From Bacteroidales bacterium (GTDB lineage Bacteria > Bacteroidota > Bacteroidia > Bacteroidales > Tenuifilaceae): a stretch of DNA of 64,000 nucleotides. Every line of letters begins with the position of its first letter. Positions within the stretch are counted from its first letter, which is position 1. This document shows positions 45,066 through 53,128 of this stretch, piece after piece. Made by a program: the position numbers and the translations under genes. The notes under the pieces were generated by a model, which was not told the DNA's origin, made no database searches, and worked only from the letters and a program-made list of their open reading frames with translations. The stretch lies in assembly GCA_013141385.1 (NCBI GenBank), contig JABFRB010000011.1:1-64000 (forward strand). The letters are read 5' to 3'.

Positions 45066-45920
45066 TTACCTTACTGAATTTCTGAATTTATACGAGAGAA
45101 GCTTATAAATAAGTTTCGTTGCAAGGAAATCTGATGAACGTTCTTTTGGATTAGGGCAAAGCTCAACCACATCAAAACCCACTAAATTCTTACGTTCTAT
45201 CAGTTTTTTAAGGAATTGAAGGGTTGGATACCATTGCAATCCCCCCGGCTCAGGAGTGCCTGTTGATGGCATAATTGATGGGTCGAAGCCATCGAGATCA
45301 ATGGTTAAATAGACATTATCAGTTAAAAGATCAATTGCTTGATCCATCCAATCATCAGAATTTACAATTTTATGAGCCCAAAAAACCCTACTTGGATCTA
45401 AATTTTCCTTTTCACCAACATCCATACTACGAATACCAACCTGCACAATAGGGCAAATTTCTTTGGCGCGAGCCATTATACAAGCGTGATTGTTTTTGCT
45501 GCCTTCATAGCTTGAACGAAGGTCGGTATGTGCATCAATTTGAAGTACGCTTAGGTTAGAGAATTTTTTAGCATGTGCTTGAATTACCCCAATGCTTATT
45601 GAATGTTCGCCCCCTAATGTGACTAAAAATTTTTCTTTTTCAAGGAGTGATTCTGCTTTCTTTCGAACGGCTTCCACCATTGCCTCTGGGCTTTTGTTGA
45701 CTTTTACTGCTGGTGCGGTATAGATACCAATTTTATAAACTTCACTATCGGTTTCGATATCGTAGAGTTCCATATTGGCCGAAGCTTCAAGCAGGGCCTC
45801 GGGCCCTTTATCTGCCCCTTTAATCCACGTGCTGGTGCCATCATAGGGAACAGGTAGTATTGCTACTTTTGCGGTTGATTCTTCGGTAAATTGCTTGGGT
45901 AAATCGCCGTAGTTATACAT
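45066..45920 (-). CDS. speB: Agmatinase
   Basis: A 284-residue ureohydrolase that turns agmatine into putrescine and urea. The dimanganese site is complete: GGEHSIS, QIDAHTDLR and TIDLDGFDPSIMPSTGTPEPGG. The sequence between these and the length favour agmatinase over arginase. It is the first gene of a three-gene operon with the deoxyhypusine-synthase-like protein and a small protein. No arginine decarboxylase lies in the window. Confidence 0.85.
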   Translation of the reverse strand: MYNYGDLPKQFTEESTAKVAILPVPYDGTSTWIKGADKGPEALLEASANMELYDIETDSEVYKIGIYTAPAVKVNKSPEAMVEAVRKKAESLLEKEKFLVTLGGEHSISIGVIQAHAKKFSNLSVLQIDAHTDLRSSYEGSKNNHACIMARAKEICPIVQVGIRSMDVGEKENLDPSRVFWAHKIVNSDDWMDQAIDLLTDNVYLTIDLDGFDPSIMPSTGTPEPGGLQWYPTLQFLKKLIERKNLVGFDVVELCPNPKERSSDFLATKLIYKLLSYKFRNSVR

Positions 45921-46118
45921 CTATGTTATTTGTTTAAGTTGGGTTTTATTGAGATACAATAATATACTGCTTCTGGAATTCAATTGTTTTGATTTTTCAA
46001 CCATAAACACATCTTCCTCCAAATAAGTTGCAATTATAGAATATTTTTTTCTGAAAGGAATATGGTTGGGTGATTTTTAGACTTGGGTGTTGGAAAGTGA
46101 TAATGGATTGATTAATAT

Positions 46119-46312
46119 TTATAGTTCTATGGAAATTCTTACTTTACCACCATGACCTTTCTCTACAAATTCCAATAATGTACTTAAAGAGATGTTGCTA
46201 TCATCATTCTCTACACGAGAGATATAAGTTCTCTTCTTTTCAATTATTTTTGTAAGATCTTCCTGCTATATACCACAACGTTTCTGCGGTAAAATTGTCT
46301 GTTAAAATAAAA
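46119..46312 (-). pseudogene. Decayed XRE-type antitoxin
   Basis: Read on the minus strand the frame gives LPQKRCGI, a TAG stop, then QEDLTKIIEKKRTYISRVEND, SNISLSTLLEFVEKGHGGK and VRISIEL. That is the helix-turn-helix and C-terminal part of a HigA/XRE antitoxin with an in-frame stop at the beginning of the HTH and no start codon upstream. No toxin gene is beside it. The rest of 45921-46118 shows nothing else. Confidence 0.7.
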
Positions 46313-46324
46313 AACAAAAAAACA

Positions 46325-46630
46325 TTATTTCTTGGTATGTTCCTTCATTGCCTGATTAAGCTGTGCAGATTTAATACTCAAATAGTACATTAGTGCATTA
46401 TTAATTAGCTCATCTTGATCGATTTTTAAATAGTCTGATAAAATTTTAATTCGTTTTAAAACTCTTGGATCTATCTGAAAGCTACCATTTGTTGAATTTT
46501 CAACCTTACCACTTTGGGTATTAACTTTTGTAATTTCTAAGGGTTTTTCAGGTTCAGCTTCCTTTATAAAATGAGTATTAGAAAGAAGTGCTTTCTGAAT
46601 ATCGTCAATTGTAAGTTTATTTCTTGCCAT
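46325..46630 (-). CDS. ParA partner, ribbon-helix-helix type
   Basis: A 101-residue protein that overlaps the end of the parA gene by 14 bases and is therefore co-translated. The C-terminal half (SFQIDPRVLKRIKILSDYLK, then ELINNALMYYLSIK) looks like a ribbon-helix-helix DNA-binding domain. The N-terminus is flexible and charged. Small RHH proteins after ParA act as centromere-binding factors on plasmids. I infer that role from position and shape. Confidence 0.6.
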   Translation of the reverse strand: MARNKLTIDDIQKALLSNTHFIKEAEPEKPLEITKVNTQSGKVENSTNGSFQIDPRVLKRIKILSDYLKIDQDELINNALMYYLSIKSAQLNQAMKEHTKK

Positions 46631-47381
46631 ATTTATTAATCAATTCGTTTGCAAAATCCATGTAATCCTCAGCTCCCCTGCTCTTAGGGGCATACTCAAA
46701 TATAGACTGCTTAAAGGCACCCGATTCCATTAAAGAAATATCCTGACGGATATATGTGCTAAACAGTTTGTCTTTAAAATGTTCATTGATCGTTAAGTTT
46801 GTAATTACAGCCTGACTAAACTTTGTACGAGTAGCCAATTTTACAAAAAGAATACCTGCAAGCTGCAATGAAGGGTTCATGCGTTTTTGAATCTTTTCGG
46901 ATACAGACATAATTCTATCAAGACCAATAAATGCAAAATTTTCAGCCTGCATTGGCACAATAAAATAATCGGCTGCTACCAGCGAGTTTATTGATAAAGT
47001 CCCTAAGCTTGGTGGACAATCAATTAGAATATAATCATATTCATCCAAAATTTTCTCGAGTTTCTCTTTGAGTATGTACTCTCTACCAGGCTCACTGCTT
47101 ATTAAAAATTCTGCTTCGAGAAGTTTATCGGAAGCGGGGAGTAAAAATATCTCTTCATGTTGTTTTACTGATTGATTTACTGAGCATTTGCCGAGAAATA
47201 AATCACATATAGTGTTCTCTGCACCCCATAATCCTAATGCGGATGTTAGATTACATTGGCTATCCAGATCAATAAGTAAAACTCTTTTTTTCTTTTTGGC
47301 TAACGCAGTTCCTAAATTAAGGACAGTAGTAGTTTTTCCTGTACCGCCCTTATTATTGAGAATAGAAAAGATTTTTGCCAT
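46617..47381 (-). CDS. parA: ParA-family partition ATPase
   Basis: A 254-residue ParA/Soj-type ATPase. The deviant Walker A motif KGGTGKTT is at about 11-18; LLIDLDSQCN (Walker A') and LIDCPPSLG (Walker B) follow at the expected places. It lacks the N-terminal HTH extension of type Ia plasmid ParA proteins. Paired with a short RHH protein rather than ParB, it resembles a plasmid or integrative-element partition unit more than the chromosomal parAB near the origin. A decayed antitoxin and a Shedu gene on either side fit an accessory block. Confidence 0.85.
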   Translation of the reverse strand: MAKIFSILNNKGGTGKTTTVLNLGTALAKKKKRVLLIDLDSQCNLTSALGLWGAENTICDLFLGKCSVNQSVKQHEEIFLLPASDKLLEAEFLISSEPGREYILKEKLEKILDEYDYILIDCPPSLGTLSINSLVAADYFIVPMQAENFAFIGLDRIMSVSEKIQKRMNPSLQLAGILFVKLATRTKFSQAVITNLTINEHFKDKLFSTYIRQDISLMESGAFKQSIFEYAPKSRGAEDYMDFANELINKYGKK

Positions 47382-47882
47382 AGAATCTTCTAATACAATT
47401 TAAGGTAATATAATAAAAAATTAAACAAGAAATTAACTGAGCTAATTTAATGAAAACAAGAATACAAATTTAGCATTTGTTGAGAACACCCGGGATTCAC
47501 ATAGTAAAAACCAATCCACTAATTGCGATACAGCACATTAGTCAACATAAAGAACTTGAGAACGAGTATTTAAGGAATTTTGTAGGGCACGTATTTAGTC
47601 ATTTTGGAGAACTTAATACATTTAGAAATTACACTGATCATACTTGATAATTTTACTATGCAAGTGGGGAATCATGGGCGATGAACTGATGGGGATTGTT
47701 TTTAGAATGTTGAATAACTACCGATTAAAGAACGAGCGCTATTGTTTGAACGGTTGCTTCTAAATTGTCGGTTGGGAGCAAAGAACCGATTCTTTATCCT
47801 CCGATAAAAAGCAAACTAAGTTACTAAAAACATTGATATCAGCATATCAGCTCGTCTGAAATTTAGCGTGTGTTAGCGGCTA
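47382..47882. other. Intergenic region between Shedu and parA
   Basis: No gene seen. It ends on the Shedu side with AGCGTGTGTTAGCGGCT (minus strand: AGCCGCTAACACACGCT), which resembles the outer core of integron-type attC sites. Short inverted pieces around 47780-47815 (TCGGTTGGGAGC, AAGAACCGA) could form a hairpin. Any parS-like centromere would be expected here, but I cannot identify one. Confidence 0.35.
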
Positions 47883-49073
47883 TTATTTAAATTTTTCTAA
47901 AGTATTTTCTAGTCTTTTTATCAAATCATCATAAGTGATAATGTCCATAACATTGGCATATTTTCTCTTTATAATTTCTAAATCAAATAATTGACGTTTA
48001 TGTAAATTATTGTCACGACCTAAAATTACAATGCCCTTTGGATTAGTTATTTGAATCTTCAAATTATTCGGTAACTCCGATTCATATTTAGTTGATAATT
48101 CTCTTTCTCCTTTTACTCCCCATTTATTTAAATGAAATAAATATTTTTCAACTTGCATTATTGTCCCTGATAATTCTTTTAAAGGAGTATAGTTATCTCG
48201 ATAAGTATTAGATGTAATAACGCAATTGTCAAAAGGCTTCTTAATCTCAATAACATCAACATTTCCATTCGAATCAACTAACATTAAGTCAATATATCGG
48301 TTAGTAGTTTGTTCAATTTTAGTGTAAAAGTCTTTAATCATTACGTTTGAAAAACATCGAATATATTTTGGATAAAGTATCAAAATGATTTCCAATATTT
48401 GTGTTTGCCAATCACTCTCTGAATAACTATCGCTATTTTTAAGCATTTCTTTAAGAGTCTCGAGAATGAAAGTATATTTATCTAATTCATAACTTTTAAT
48501 TGATGGTATTGTGCTTGTATTCGCAATTTTATTTCTTTTCTCTAGATATTTTTCAAAAGCTTTACCTGAATCTTTCACACCGTTTAAATATTGTGAAATT
48601 ACATTGGTTATTCTGGAATCGGCATAATAGTTTAACTCAGTGTTTGTCGGGAATGAATTTATTACACGTTTAAATTCTGGTTCAGGGATCGCATTTTCTA
48701 ATTCTCCACCAATAACTATTTGTTGTTTTGCAAGTTTTTCAAATTTTGACAATATTGAAACATTCTTGTTTACTATAAAATATTTGGTTGTTATTGAACA
48801 ATTGATGTGGAACAATACATCATTGTCTGTCATAAGAATTTCCTTATATATTTTATAATAATCTCCTTCAGCATTTCCAATGATAAATTGCTTATTGTCA
48901 TTATCAGATAAATTCTCTTCAGTTTGTACCAAATTCTCTTTGGATAGGCTAAATGTCCTTTTTATCGATATTTCTTCATCTTTATCAAAATCTTCATCAA
49001 TCCAATCTGTTCCGTTATCTGGAGAATATTCTAATAAAATCTTATCTCCTTCCTTGTAAATAATTAATGACAT
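47883..49073 (-). CDS. sduA: Shedu-type anti-phage nuclease (DUF4263)
   Basis: A 396-residue protein whose C-terminal half matches the Shedu/DUF4263 PD-(D/E)XK nuclease. ESDWQTQILEIILILYP (about 219-235) is the first conserved helix. RYIDLMLVDSNGNVDVIEIKKP gives Asp262, Glu276 and Lys278. IMQVEKYL has the conserved Gln307, and the terminal VILGRDNN and IITYDDLIKRL are typical. The N-terminal 200 residues are variable, as in other Shedu proteins, where this part is the sensor. Single-gene defence system. An upstream TAAACGAGTTAGGC motif is shared with two other accessory loci. Confidence 0.8.
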   Translation of the reverse strand: MSLIIYKEGDKILLEYSPDNGTDWIDEDFDKDEEISIKRTFSLSKENLVQTEENLSDNDNKQFIIGNAEGDYYKIYKEILMTDNDVLFHINCSITTKYFIVNKNVSILSKFEKLAKQQIVIGGELENAIPEPEFKRVINSFPTNTELNYYADSRITNVISQYLNGVKDSGKAFEKYLEKRNKIANTSTIPSIKSYELDKYTFILETLKEMLKNSDSYSESDWQTQILEIILILYPKYIRCFSNVMIKDFYTKIEQTTNRYIDLMLVDSNGNVDVIEIKKPFDNCVITSNTYRDNYTPLKELSGTIMQVEKYLFHLNKWGVKGERELSTKYESELPNNLKIQITNPKGIVILGRDNNLHKRQLFDLEIIKRKYANVMDIITYDDLIKRLENTLEKFK

Positions 49074-49103
49074 AATTCAATTGTTAATTTCATTATAATT
49101 GCC

Positions 49104-49116
49104 TAACTCGTTTATA
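49104..49116 (-). promoter_or_regulatory. Shared boundary motif, site 2 (before the Shedu gene)
   Basis: Minus-strand sequence TATAAACGAGTTAGGC, 31 bases upstream of the ATG. See the matching sites at 34029 and 63360. Confidence 0.4.
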
Positions 49117-49215
49117 ACCCAACCTTCTTTTGGGTTTATATATCAAAGTTAAATCTATTTTTTACATTTTATTAGAGGAGGTTTTAATTTTCTTGTTCGC
49201 TATTTGGAGTTAAGC

Positions 49216-49242
49216 GTTCCGAACTCTCCAAGAGTTCGGAAC
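49216..49242. repeat. 12-bp perfect hairpin GTTCCGAACTCT
   Basis: GTTCCGAACTCT, three-base loop CCA, AGAGTTCGGAAC. Related to the hairpin at 3985-4018. Confidence 0.6.
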
Positions 49243-49257
49243 TCAATAAAGACAAAT

Positions 49258-49288
49258 AAAAAAGGCCTTTGATTGCCAAAGACCTTTT
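49258..49288 (-). terminator. Terminator after the Spy-like gene
   Basis: On the minus strand AAAAGGTCTTTG / CAAAGGCCTTTT followed by T7, 50 bases past the stop at 49338. Confidence 0.8.
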
Positions 49289-49337
49289 CATCTTTTCCTT
49301 AAATGTTGGGCTATTTAATTCATTTGAAGGAATTTAA

Positions 49338-49835
49338 TTATTTATGCATTTCTTGCATCATTTCATGATCTCTTTCCATGCGTTCCATGCCGGGATGTCT
49401 CATATGACCCCCTTTACCTCTCATCTCACGATGTGAGTTAAAGAATACTTTTTGCTCATCGGTTAAAAGGGAAGCAACATCCAACCTGTGATTAACCTTC
49501 ATTTTCACAATCTTTCCTTGTAAAGTAGTTATCTCGTCAATGGTTTTATTGATAGCATCCCTGTCAACTTTTTCCATCGATTCTAGAGTTTTGAGGTGTG
49601 CTCTCTTCTCGTCAAGTTCATTCCTTAAAGGGGTTACCTCTTTGAGGTGTTTTGTCCTTAAGGTTTCAATTTTTGTTTTCTGATCGGCAGTTAGATTAGG
49701 AATCCGATGATCAATTCTTGCCGAATCCCTAAATTCTCTTGGTCCTCGTTGGGCGTAAGAATTTAAAGAGAATGATGTAATTAATACTGAAACCAACAGT
49801 ACTAATAAACTTTTTGTAACAACTGTCTTTTTCAT
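49338..49835 (-). CDS. Spy/CpxP-like periplasmic protein, His/Met-rich tail
   Basis: A 165-residue secreted protein (signal peptide about 1-28). It has the LTxxQ-type helical repeats of Spy/CpxP/ZraP proteins: NLTADQKTKIETLR and LLTDEQKVFFNSH. The C-terminus is rich in His and Met (GGHMRHPGMERMERDHEMMQEMHK in the protein, residues about 140-165), suggesting metal binding. It is the last gene of the block that starts with the ECF sigma factor, although a 425-base gap precedes it. Confidence 0.75.
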   Translation of the reverse strand: MKKTVVTKSLLVLLVSVLITSFSLNSYAQRGPREFRDSARIDHRIPNLTADQKTKIETLRTKHLKEVTPLRNELDEKRAHLKTLESMEKVDRDAINKTIDEITTLQGKIVKMKVNHRLDVASLLTDEQKVFFNSHREMRGKGGHMRHPGMERMERDHEMMQEMHK

Positions 49836-49889
49836 GTGTTTAAATTTTAATGTTAATTATATGACTATCCGTAATCATTACTATTCAAA

Positions 49890-49968
49890 ATCAAACTACC
49901 AGTCATTTCTGCGAAAGCAGGAATCTATCCCTTTGATTAGATTCCGGGTCTTCGCCCGGAATGACAAT
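49890..49968. repeat. Palindromic element, TTTCTGCGAAAGCAGG type
   Basis: TTTCTGCGAAAGCAGGAA followed by ATTCCGGGTCTTCGCCCGGAAT. The same two hairpins occur at 26010-26135. Confidence 0.6.
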
Positions 49969-50114
49969 GGATTGTGTTTTGCCTATTGGTATAAGAACGG
50001 ATATGCGTATAATGATTGCTCTTGTTTGCTAGTGCTAAGTGTTTTGCATTCACTTAGGCTTGAATTGCGAATTCGCTGTTTTTTAGTTACTTTAATAGAT
50101 TAGAAAAACACACG

Positions 50115-50205
50115 AAAAATCAACCTAATTTACCCCTATCCCTAAAGGGTGTAGGTTGATTTTTCTGCTTTCTCCCTTTGGGGTAAGGGGTGAAAAAGCA
50201 GAAAA
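50115..50205 (-). promoter_or_regulatory. Two overlapping hairpins between the Spy-like genes
   Basis: AAAAATCAACCT (50115-50126) pairs with AGGTTGATTTTT (50153-50164). TTTTCTGCTTT (starting 50161) pairs with AAAGCAGAAAA (50195-50205). They share the central T run. The loops (CCCCTATCCCTAAAGGG and CCCTTTGGGGTAAGGGG) are also complementary to each other. Could be a terminator/antiterminator switch or a plain terminator for the gene at 50261. The rest of 49836-50260 has no gene. Confidence 0.5.
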
Positions 50206-50260
50206 ATTAATTATAAAGTTAATCTATCAAAGTACAATTAATTAAAAATATCTACTCAAT

Positions 50261-50773
50261 TTACTCCCTGCGTCTGCCTTCCCTATTACGATTTCTTTCA
50301 CGTTCATTACGCTCATGCCTTTCCATGCGTTGAACTAATTTTTTGAAATTCATTTGCTGAGAGGTATTGCATTTGCTTCTAATTTCAAGGAGATGATCAA
50401 TCATAACGTGCTTTTGCTCCTCCTGAAGTTTTCCAAATTTTGTTGCCAAATCTTTCAATTTGTCAATATCAGGTTTTTCTGATGTTATTTCGTCCATGAT
50501 ATTTTTGGAAATAACCCTTGATTCGTGCATTAATCGATCCGATTCTTTGTGAAAATTATGTCTTAAAGAATCGAATTGAATAATCTGCTCAGGTGTGAGC
50601 TGGAGCTGCTTTGCCACATATCTTCCCATTTGATTATTCTCTCGGGGTCTTTCTCTATACTCTCGCTCGAATCGGAAGAAATGGTAGCCCATAGTTCCAA
50701 CAATGGCAAGAATAATGGCAGATTGAACTATAATAACAGCTACTAAGAATTTTGTTTTGCTAAAAAAGTTCAT
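50261..50773 (-). CDS. Membrane-anchored Spy/CnrX-like sensor or resistance protein
   Basis: A 170-residue protein with an N-terminal membrane anchor (about 9-33) and a periplasmic helical domain. It contains the LTxxQ motif (LQLTPEQIIQFDSLRHNFH) and a second helical pair, ending in an Arg-rich tail. The order sigma - anti-sigma - membrane Spy-like protein parallels the CnrH-CnrY-CnrX metal-sensing system. It overlaps the anti-sigma gene by four bases (ATGA-type), so translation is coupled. Confidence 0.75.
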   Translation of the reverse strand: MNFFSKTKFLVAVIIVQSAIILAIVGTMGYHFFRFEREYRERPRENNQMGRYVAKQLQLTPEQIIQFDSLRHNFHKESDRLMHESRVISKNIMDEITSEKPDIDKLKDLATKFGKLQEEQKHVMIDHLLEIRSKCNTSQQMNFKKLVQRMERHERNERERNRNREGRRRE

Positions 50774-51231
50774 GGCTTTATGGGTGATTCGTTTGTAATA
50801 GTAACCAACTTGTATGGGTTGTTCTCAACCTCGGGCATATACTCATCCGCAAGTTGTTGATCCCATGTTTGTATTGTTGATGATAATTCGGTATAGCTGT
50901 TTTTATTATACAGTGTACCGATTAAAATCCCCAGTGCAATTCCCGCCGCAGCAAGGCTTACAATGGTTAGATATCTCAAAGATGCTCCTGCATTTGAGTT
51001 GCTTACTCGCTTGTTATCTATTTTAGCAAGAATTTTTGCTGACAAAAAGGGATTGCATTTGAATTCTGATTTCTCCAATTCTATTAAGTTGTAGGCATTC
51101 GATAGTTTATCCAAGGCCTCTCTGCAACCCTTACACCCATTTAAATGGTTGTTTAGCTCATTAGCCAACTCCTGATGGAGTTTTCCATCGAGAAGTAAAA
51201 TAATTTGCTTTTGATAATCCTTGCAGCTCAT
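50770..51231 (-). CDS. Zinc-finger anti-sigma factor
   Basis: A 153-residue single-pass protein. The cytoplasmic N-terminal domain has the ZAS motif HLNGCKGC (H29, C33, C36), which binds zinc and holds the ECF sigma factor. A membrane helix is at about 85-108, followed by a short periplasmic tail. It sits between the sigma factor gene (58 bases upstream) and the Spy-like gene (overlap). Confidence 0.85.
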   Translation of the reverse strand: MSCKDYQKQIILLLDGKLHQELANELNNHLNGCKGCREALDKLSNAYNLIELEKSEFKCNPFLSAKILAKIDNKRVSNSNAGASLRYLTIVSLAAAGIALGILIGTLYNKNSYTELSSTIQTWDQQLADEYMPEVENNPYKLVTITNESPIKP

Positions 51232-51288
51232 ATTCTGGCTATTTATTAGTTTGACAATTATCTTTATAAAAACTTGTGTCTTGTGGCA

Positions 51289-51870
51289 TTATTTTTTATA
51301 GTAATTCGAAAGTAATTCTTGTAAGTTGACTTTTGCTCGGAATAGTAGCGATTCAACTGATGATATCGATAAATCCATTACTTCAGCAATTTCCTTGTAT
51401 GATAAATCCTGATATTTACTTAGGATAAAAGCAATCTTTTGGTTTTTTGGGAGTTTATTAATTGCTGTTTTAAGCGTTTTATGTAACTCTGTTGTGTTTA
51501 TTTTTCTATCGGCTTCATCTGAAATGCCTTGATCGGCTATTTCCAAGTTTTGAGGTTTGTCAGAACTTTCGAATATCGAGGCAAAGCTGCTAAAAATGTT
51601 TTCCCTTTTCTTCTTCCTAATATGGTTTAACGATTTATTTACTGCAATCCTATAAATCCATGTTGATAGTTTCGATTCGTGTCTAAATTCAGGTAGTGAT
51701 TCAAAAAGTTCAATAAAAACCTCTTGAGTTAAATCTTCGGCATCAGCGTAATTGTTTACAAAACCTCTACACGTATTCACAACCAATTTCTGGTATTTAT
51801 CCACGAGCAATGCGAATGCATTATGATCGTTGTGTTGGGTGATTTGTAGTATTAACTCCTGATCGCTCAT
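51289..51870 (-). CDS. ECF-family RNA polymerase sigma factor
   Basis: A 193-residue sigma-70 family protein with regions 2 and 4 only. Region 2: YQKLVVNTCRGFVNNYADAE, DLTQEVFIELFESL and STWIYRIAVNKSLNHIRKKKR. Region 4: LPKNQKIAFILSKYQDLSYK and EIAEVMDLSISSVESLLFRA. It is the first gene of the sigma/anti-sigma/Spy-like operon and probably drives its own transcription. Confidence 0.92.
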   Translation of the reverse strand: MSDQELILQITQHNDHNAFALLVDKYQKLVVNTCRGFVNNYADAEDLTQEVFIELFESLPEFRHESKLSTWIYRIAVNKSLNHIRKKKRENIFSSFASIFESSDKPQNLEIADQGISDEADRKINTTELHKTLKTAINKLPKNQKIAFILSKYQDLSYKEIAEVMDLSISSVESLLFRAKVNLQELLSNYYKK

Positions 51871-51959
51871 TCCTGTTTTTTAAACGACTACTTTTACTTT
51901 TGACACATCTTTTAACCAATACTTGCGAATGCGTAGTAAAAAAGTGTTAAACAAGTAAA

Positions 51960-52001
51960 CTCCTGACTTCTGTCTTCGGACTTCCATCTTCGGTCTTCTA
52001 T
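51960..52001. repeat. Heptamer tandem array, CTTCNNN x6
   Basis: CTCCTGA, CTTCTGT, CTTCGGA, CTTCCAT, CTTCGGT, CTTCTAT in register. It ends at the stop codon of the CorA gene on the minus strand. Same family as 19811-19880 and 35680-35766. Confidence 0.75.
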
Positions 52002-53017
52002 CAATATCTTGCTTTATCCCTGCGCTCGAGCCATTTAATAAACATATAGTTGAGCGCGCCAATTATGATCATTCCTAGAAGGAAAAAAGGGTAGGAGAGT
52101 CGCCAGTTTTCGGGGTTGGTCATCATTGACCATTCGGACATGCCACCAATGCCTGCAAGTAGTGTTAGTGGCATAAAGATGGTTGATATCAATGTGAGGC
52201 GGCGAACGGATAAGTTTGTTTGGTTTGCACTTTTAGTTAGCCTGTTGTTCATCATGGAGACGTTCATTTCCAAAAGGCTCGAAACAATTTCACGGTAGGT
52301 TTCTGTTAGTTCAAAGAATTTTGATAGATGGTCGTATATATCACGGAAGTGATATATTGCACTATCGGAGATAAATGGGCAATCTTTTCGGCAAATCTTT
52401 ACAAGTATTTCCCTTTCGTGGAAAAGGCTTTTGCGCAGGGTTAATAGGTGACGGCGCAACCGAATGGTTTCCGATGGGACAAAGGTTGCAGGGTCGTTAA
52501 TGAGGTTTTCTTCTGCAGCATCGAGTTCTTCTTCCAGCGATTCAATGGCAACAAACATTTTATCTACTACGTGATCGAGGATGATTTGTAGTAAGTGGGA
52601 TGGGCCAAGTTTGGCTTGGTTTATCTCCCTTTCAACCAATTTTTCTATTCCGATTAACGGGTTTCTGCCGTTTGAGTTGTATCCGCTAACTGTTATTAGG
52701 TAGTTTTTACCAATAATAAAGTCCACCTCATCAACCCAAAGTTCCCTTTCGATGTAGGAGTAGGAGTTAAAGATGATGAAGGTGTTGTTTGGGTATTCCT
52801 CAATTTTTGGGACTAGGTTTTCGTCGGTGCAATCCTCAACGGTGAGGGGGTGCAAGTCAAGGGGTTCAATAAGTGTAGTTAGCTCTTCGCGGGTTGGTTT
52901 GTAATAGTCTAACCAGTAGAATTCACCGTTTTTGTGGTTTGTGAATACTTCGCTGGCTGTGTTTAGGGTAGTTATTTTTCCTTTTGTGTTTATTGAGTAG
53001 AATCGACTTTGGGACAT
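52001..53017 (-). CDS. corA: CorA-family divalent cation transporter
   Basis: A 338-residue inner-membrane magnesium/cobalt-type channel. The ATG at 53017 (MSQSRFYSINTKGK) gives the standard start; the frame is open 120 bases further upstream but that extension has no family character. The cytoplasmic domain contains DLHPLTVEDCTDENLVPKIE and a long helix (AIESLEEELDAAEENL). Two C-terminal membrane helices follow. The selectivity motif GMN is replaced by GMS (GIGGMSEWSMM), and the end is WLERRDKARY with basic residues. Confidence 0.88.
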   Translation of the reverse strand: MSQSRFYSINTKGKITTLNTASEVFTNHKNGEFYWLDYYKPTREELTTLIEPLDLHPLTVEDCTDENLVPKIEEYPNNTFIIFNSYSYIERELWVDEVDFIIGKNYLITVSGYNSNGRNPLIGIEKLVEREINQAKLGPSHLLQIILDHVVDKMFVAIESLEEELDAAEENLINDPATFVPSETIRLRRHLLTLRKSLFHEREILVKICRKDCPFISDSAIYHFRDIYDHLSKFFELTETYREIVSSLLEMNVSMMNNRLTKSANQTNLSVRRLTLISTIFMPLTLLAGIGGMSEWSMMTNPENWRLSYPFFLLGMIIIGALNYMFIKWLERRDKARY

Positions 53018-53128
53018 ATGGTTGAGTTTAAGATGTTCTGTGGTTAAATACGGTTGCAATATACAAAAGAATGGGGGAAATGAGGTTTGTTTATCTCTGA
53101 GGAGGTTGTTGTTGGTTGTGGGGGAAGA

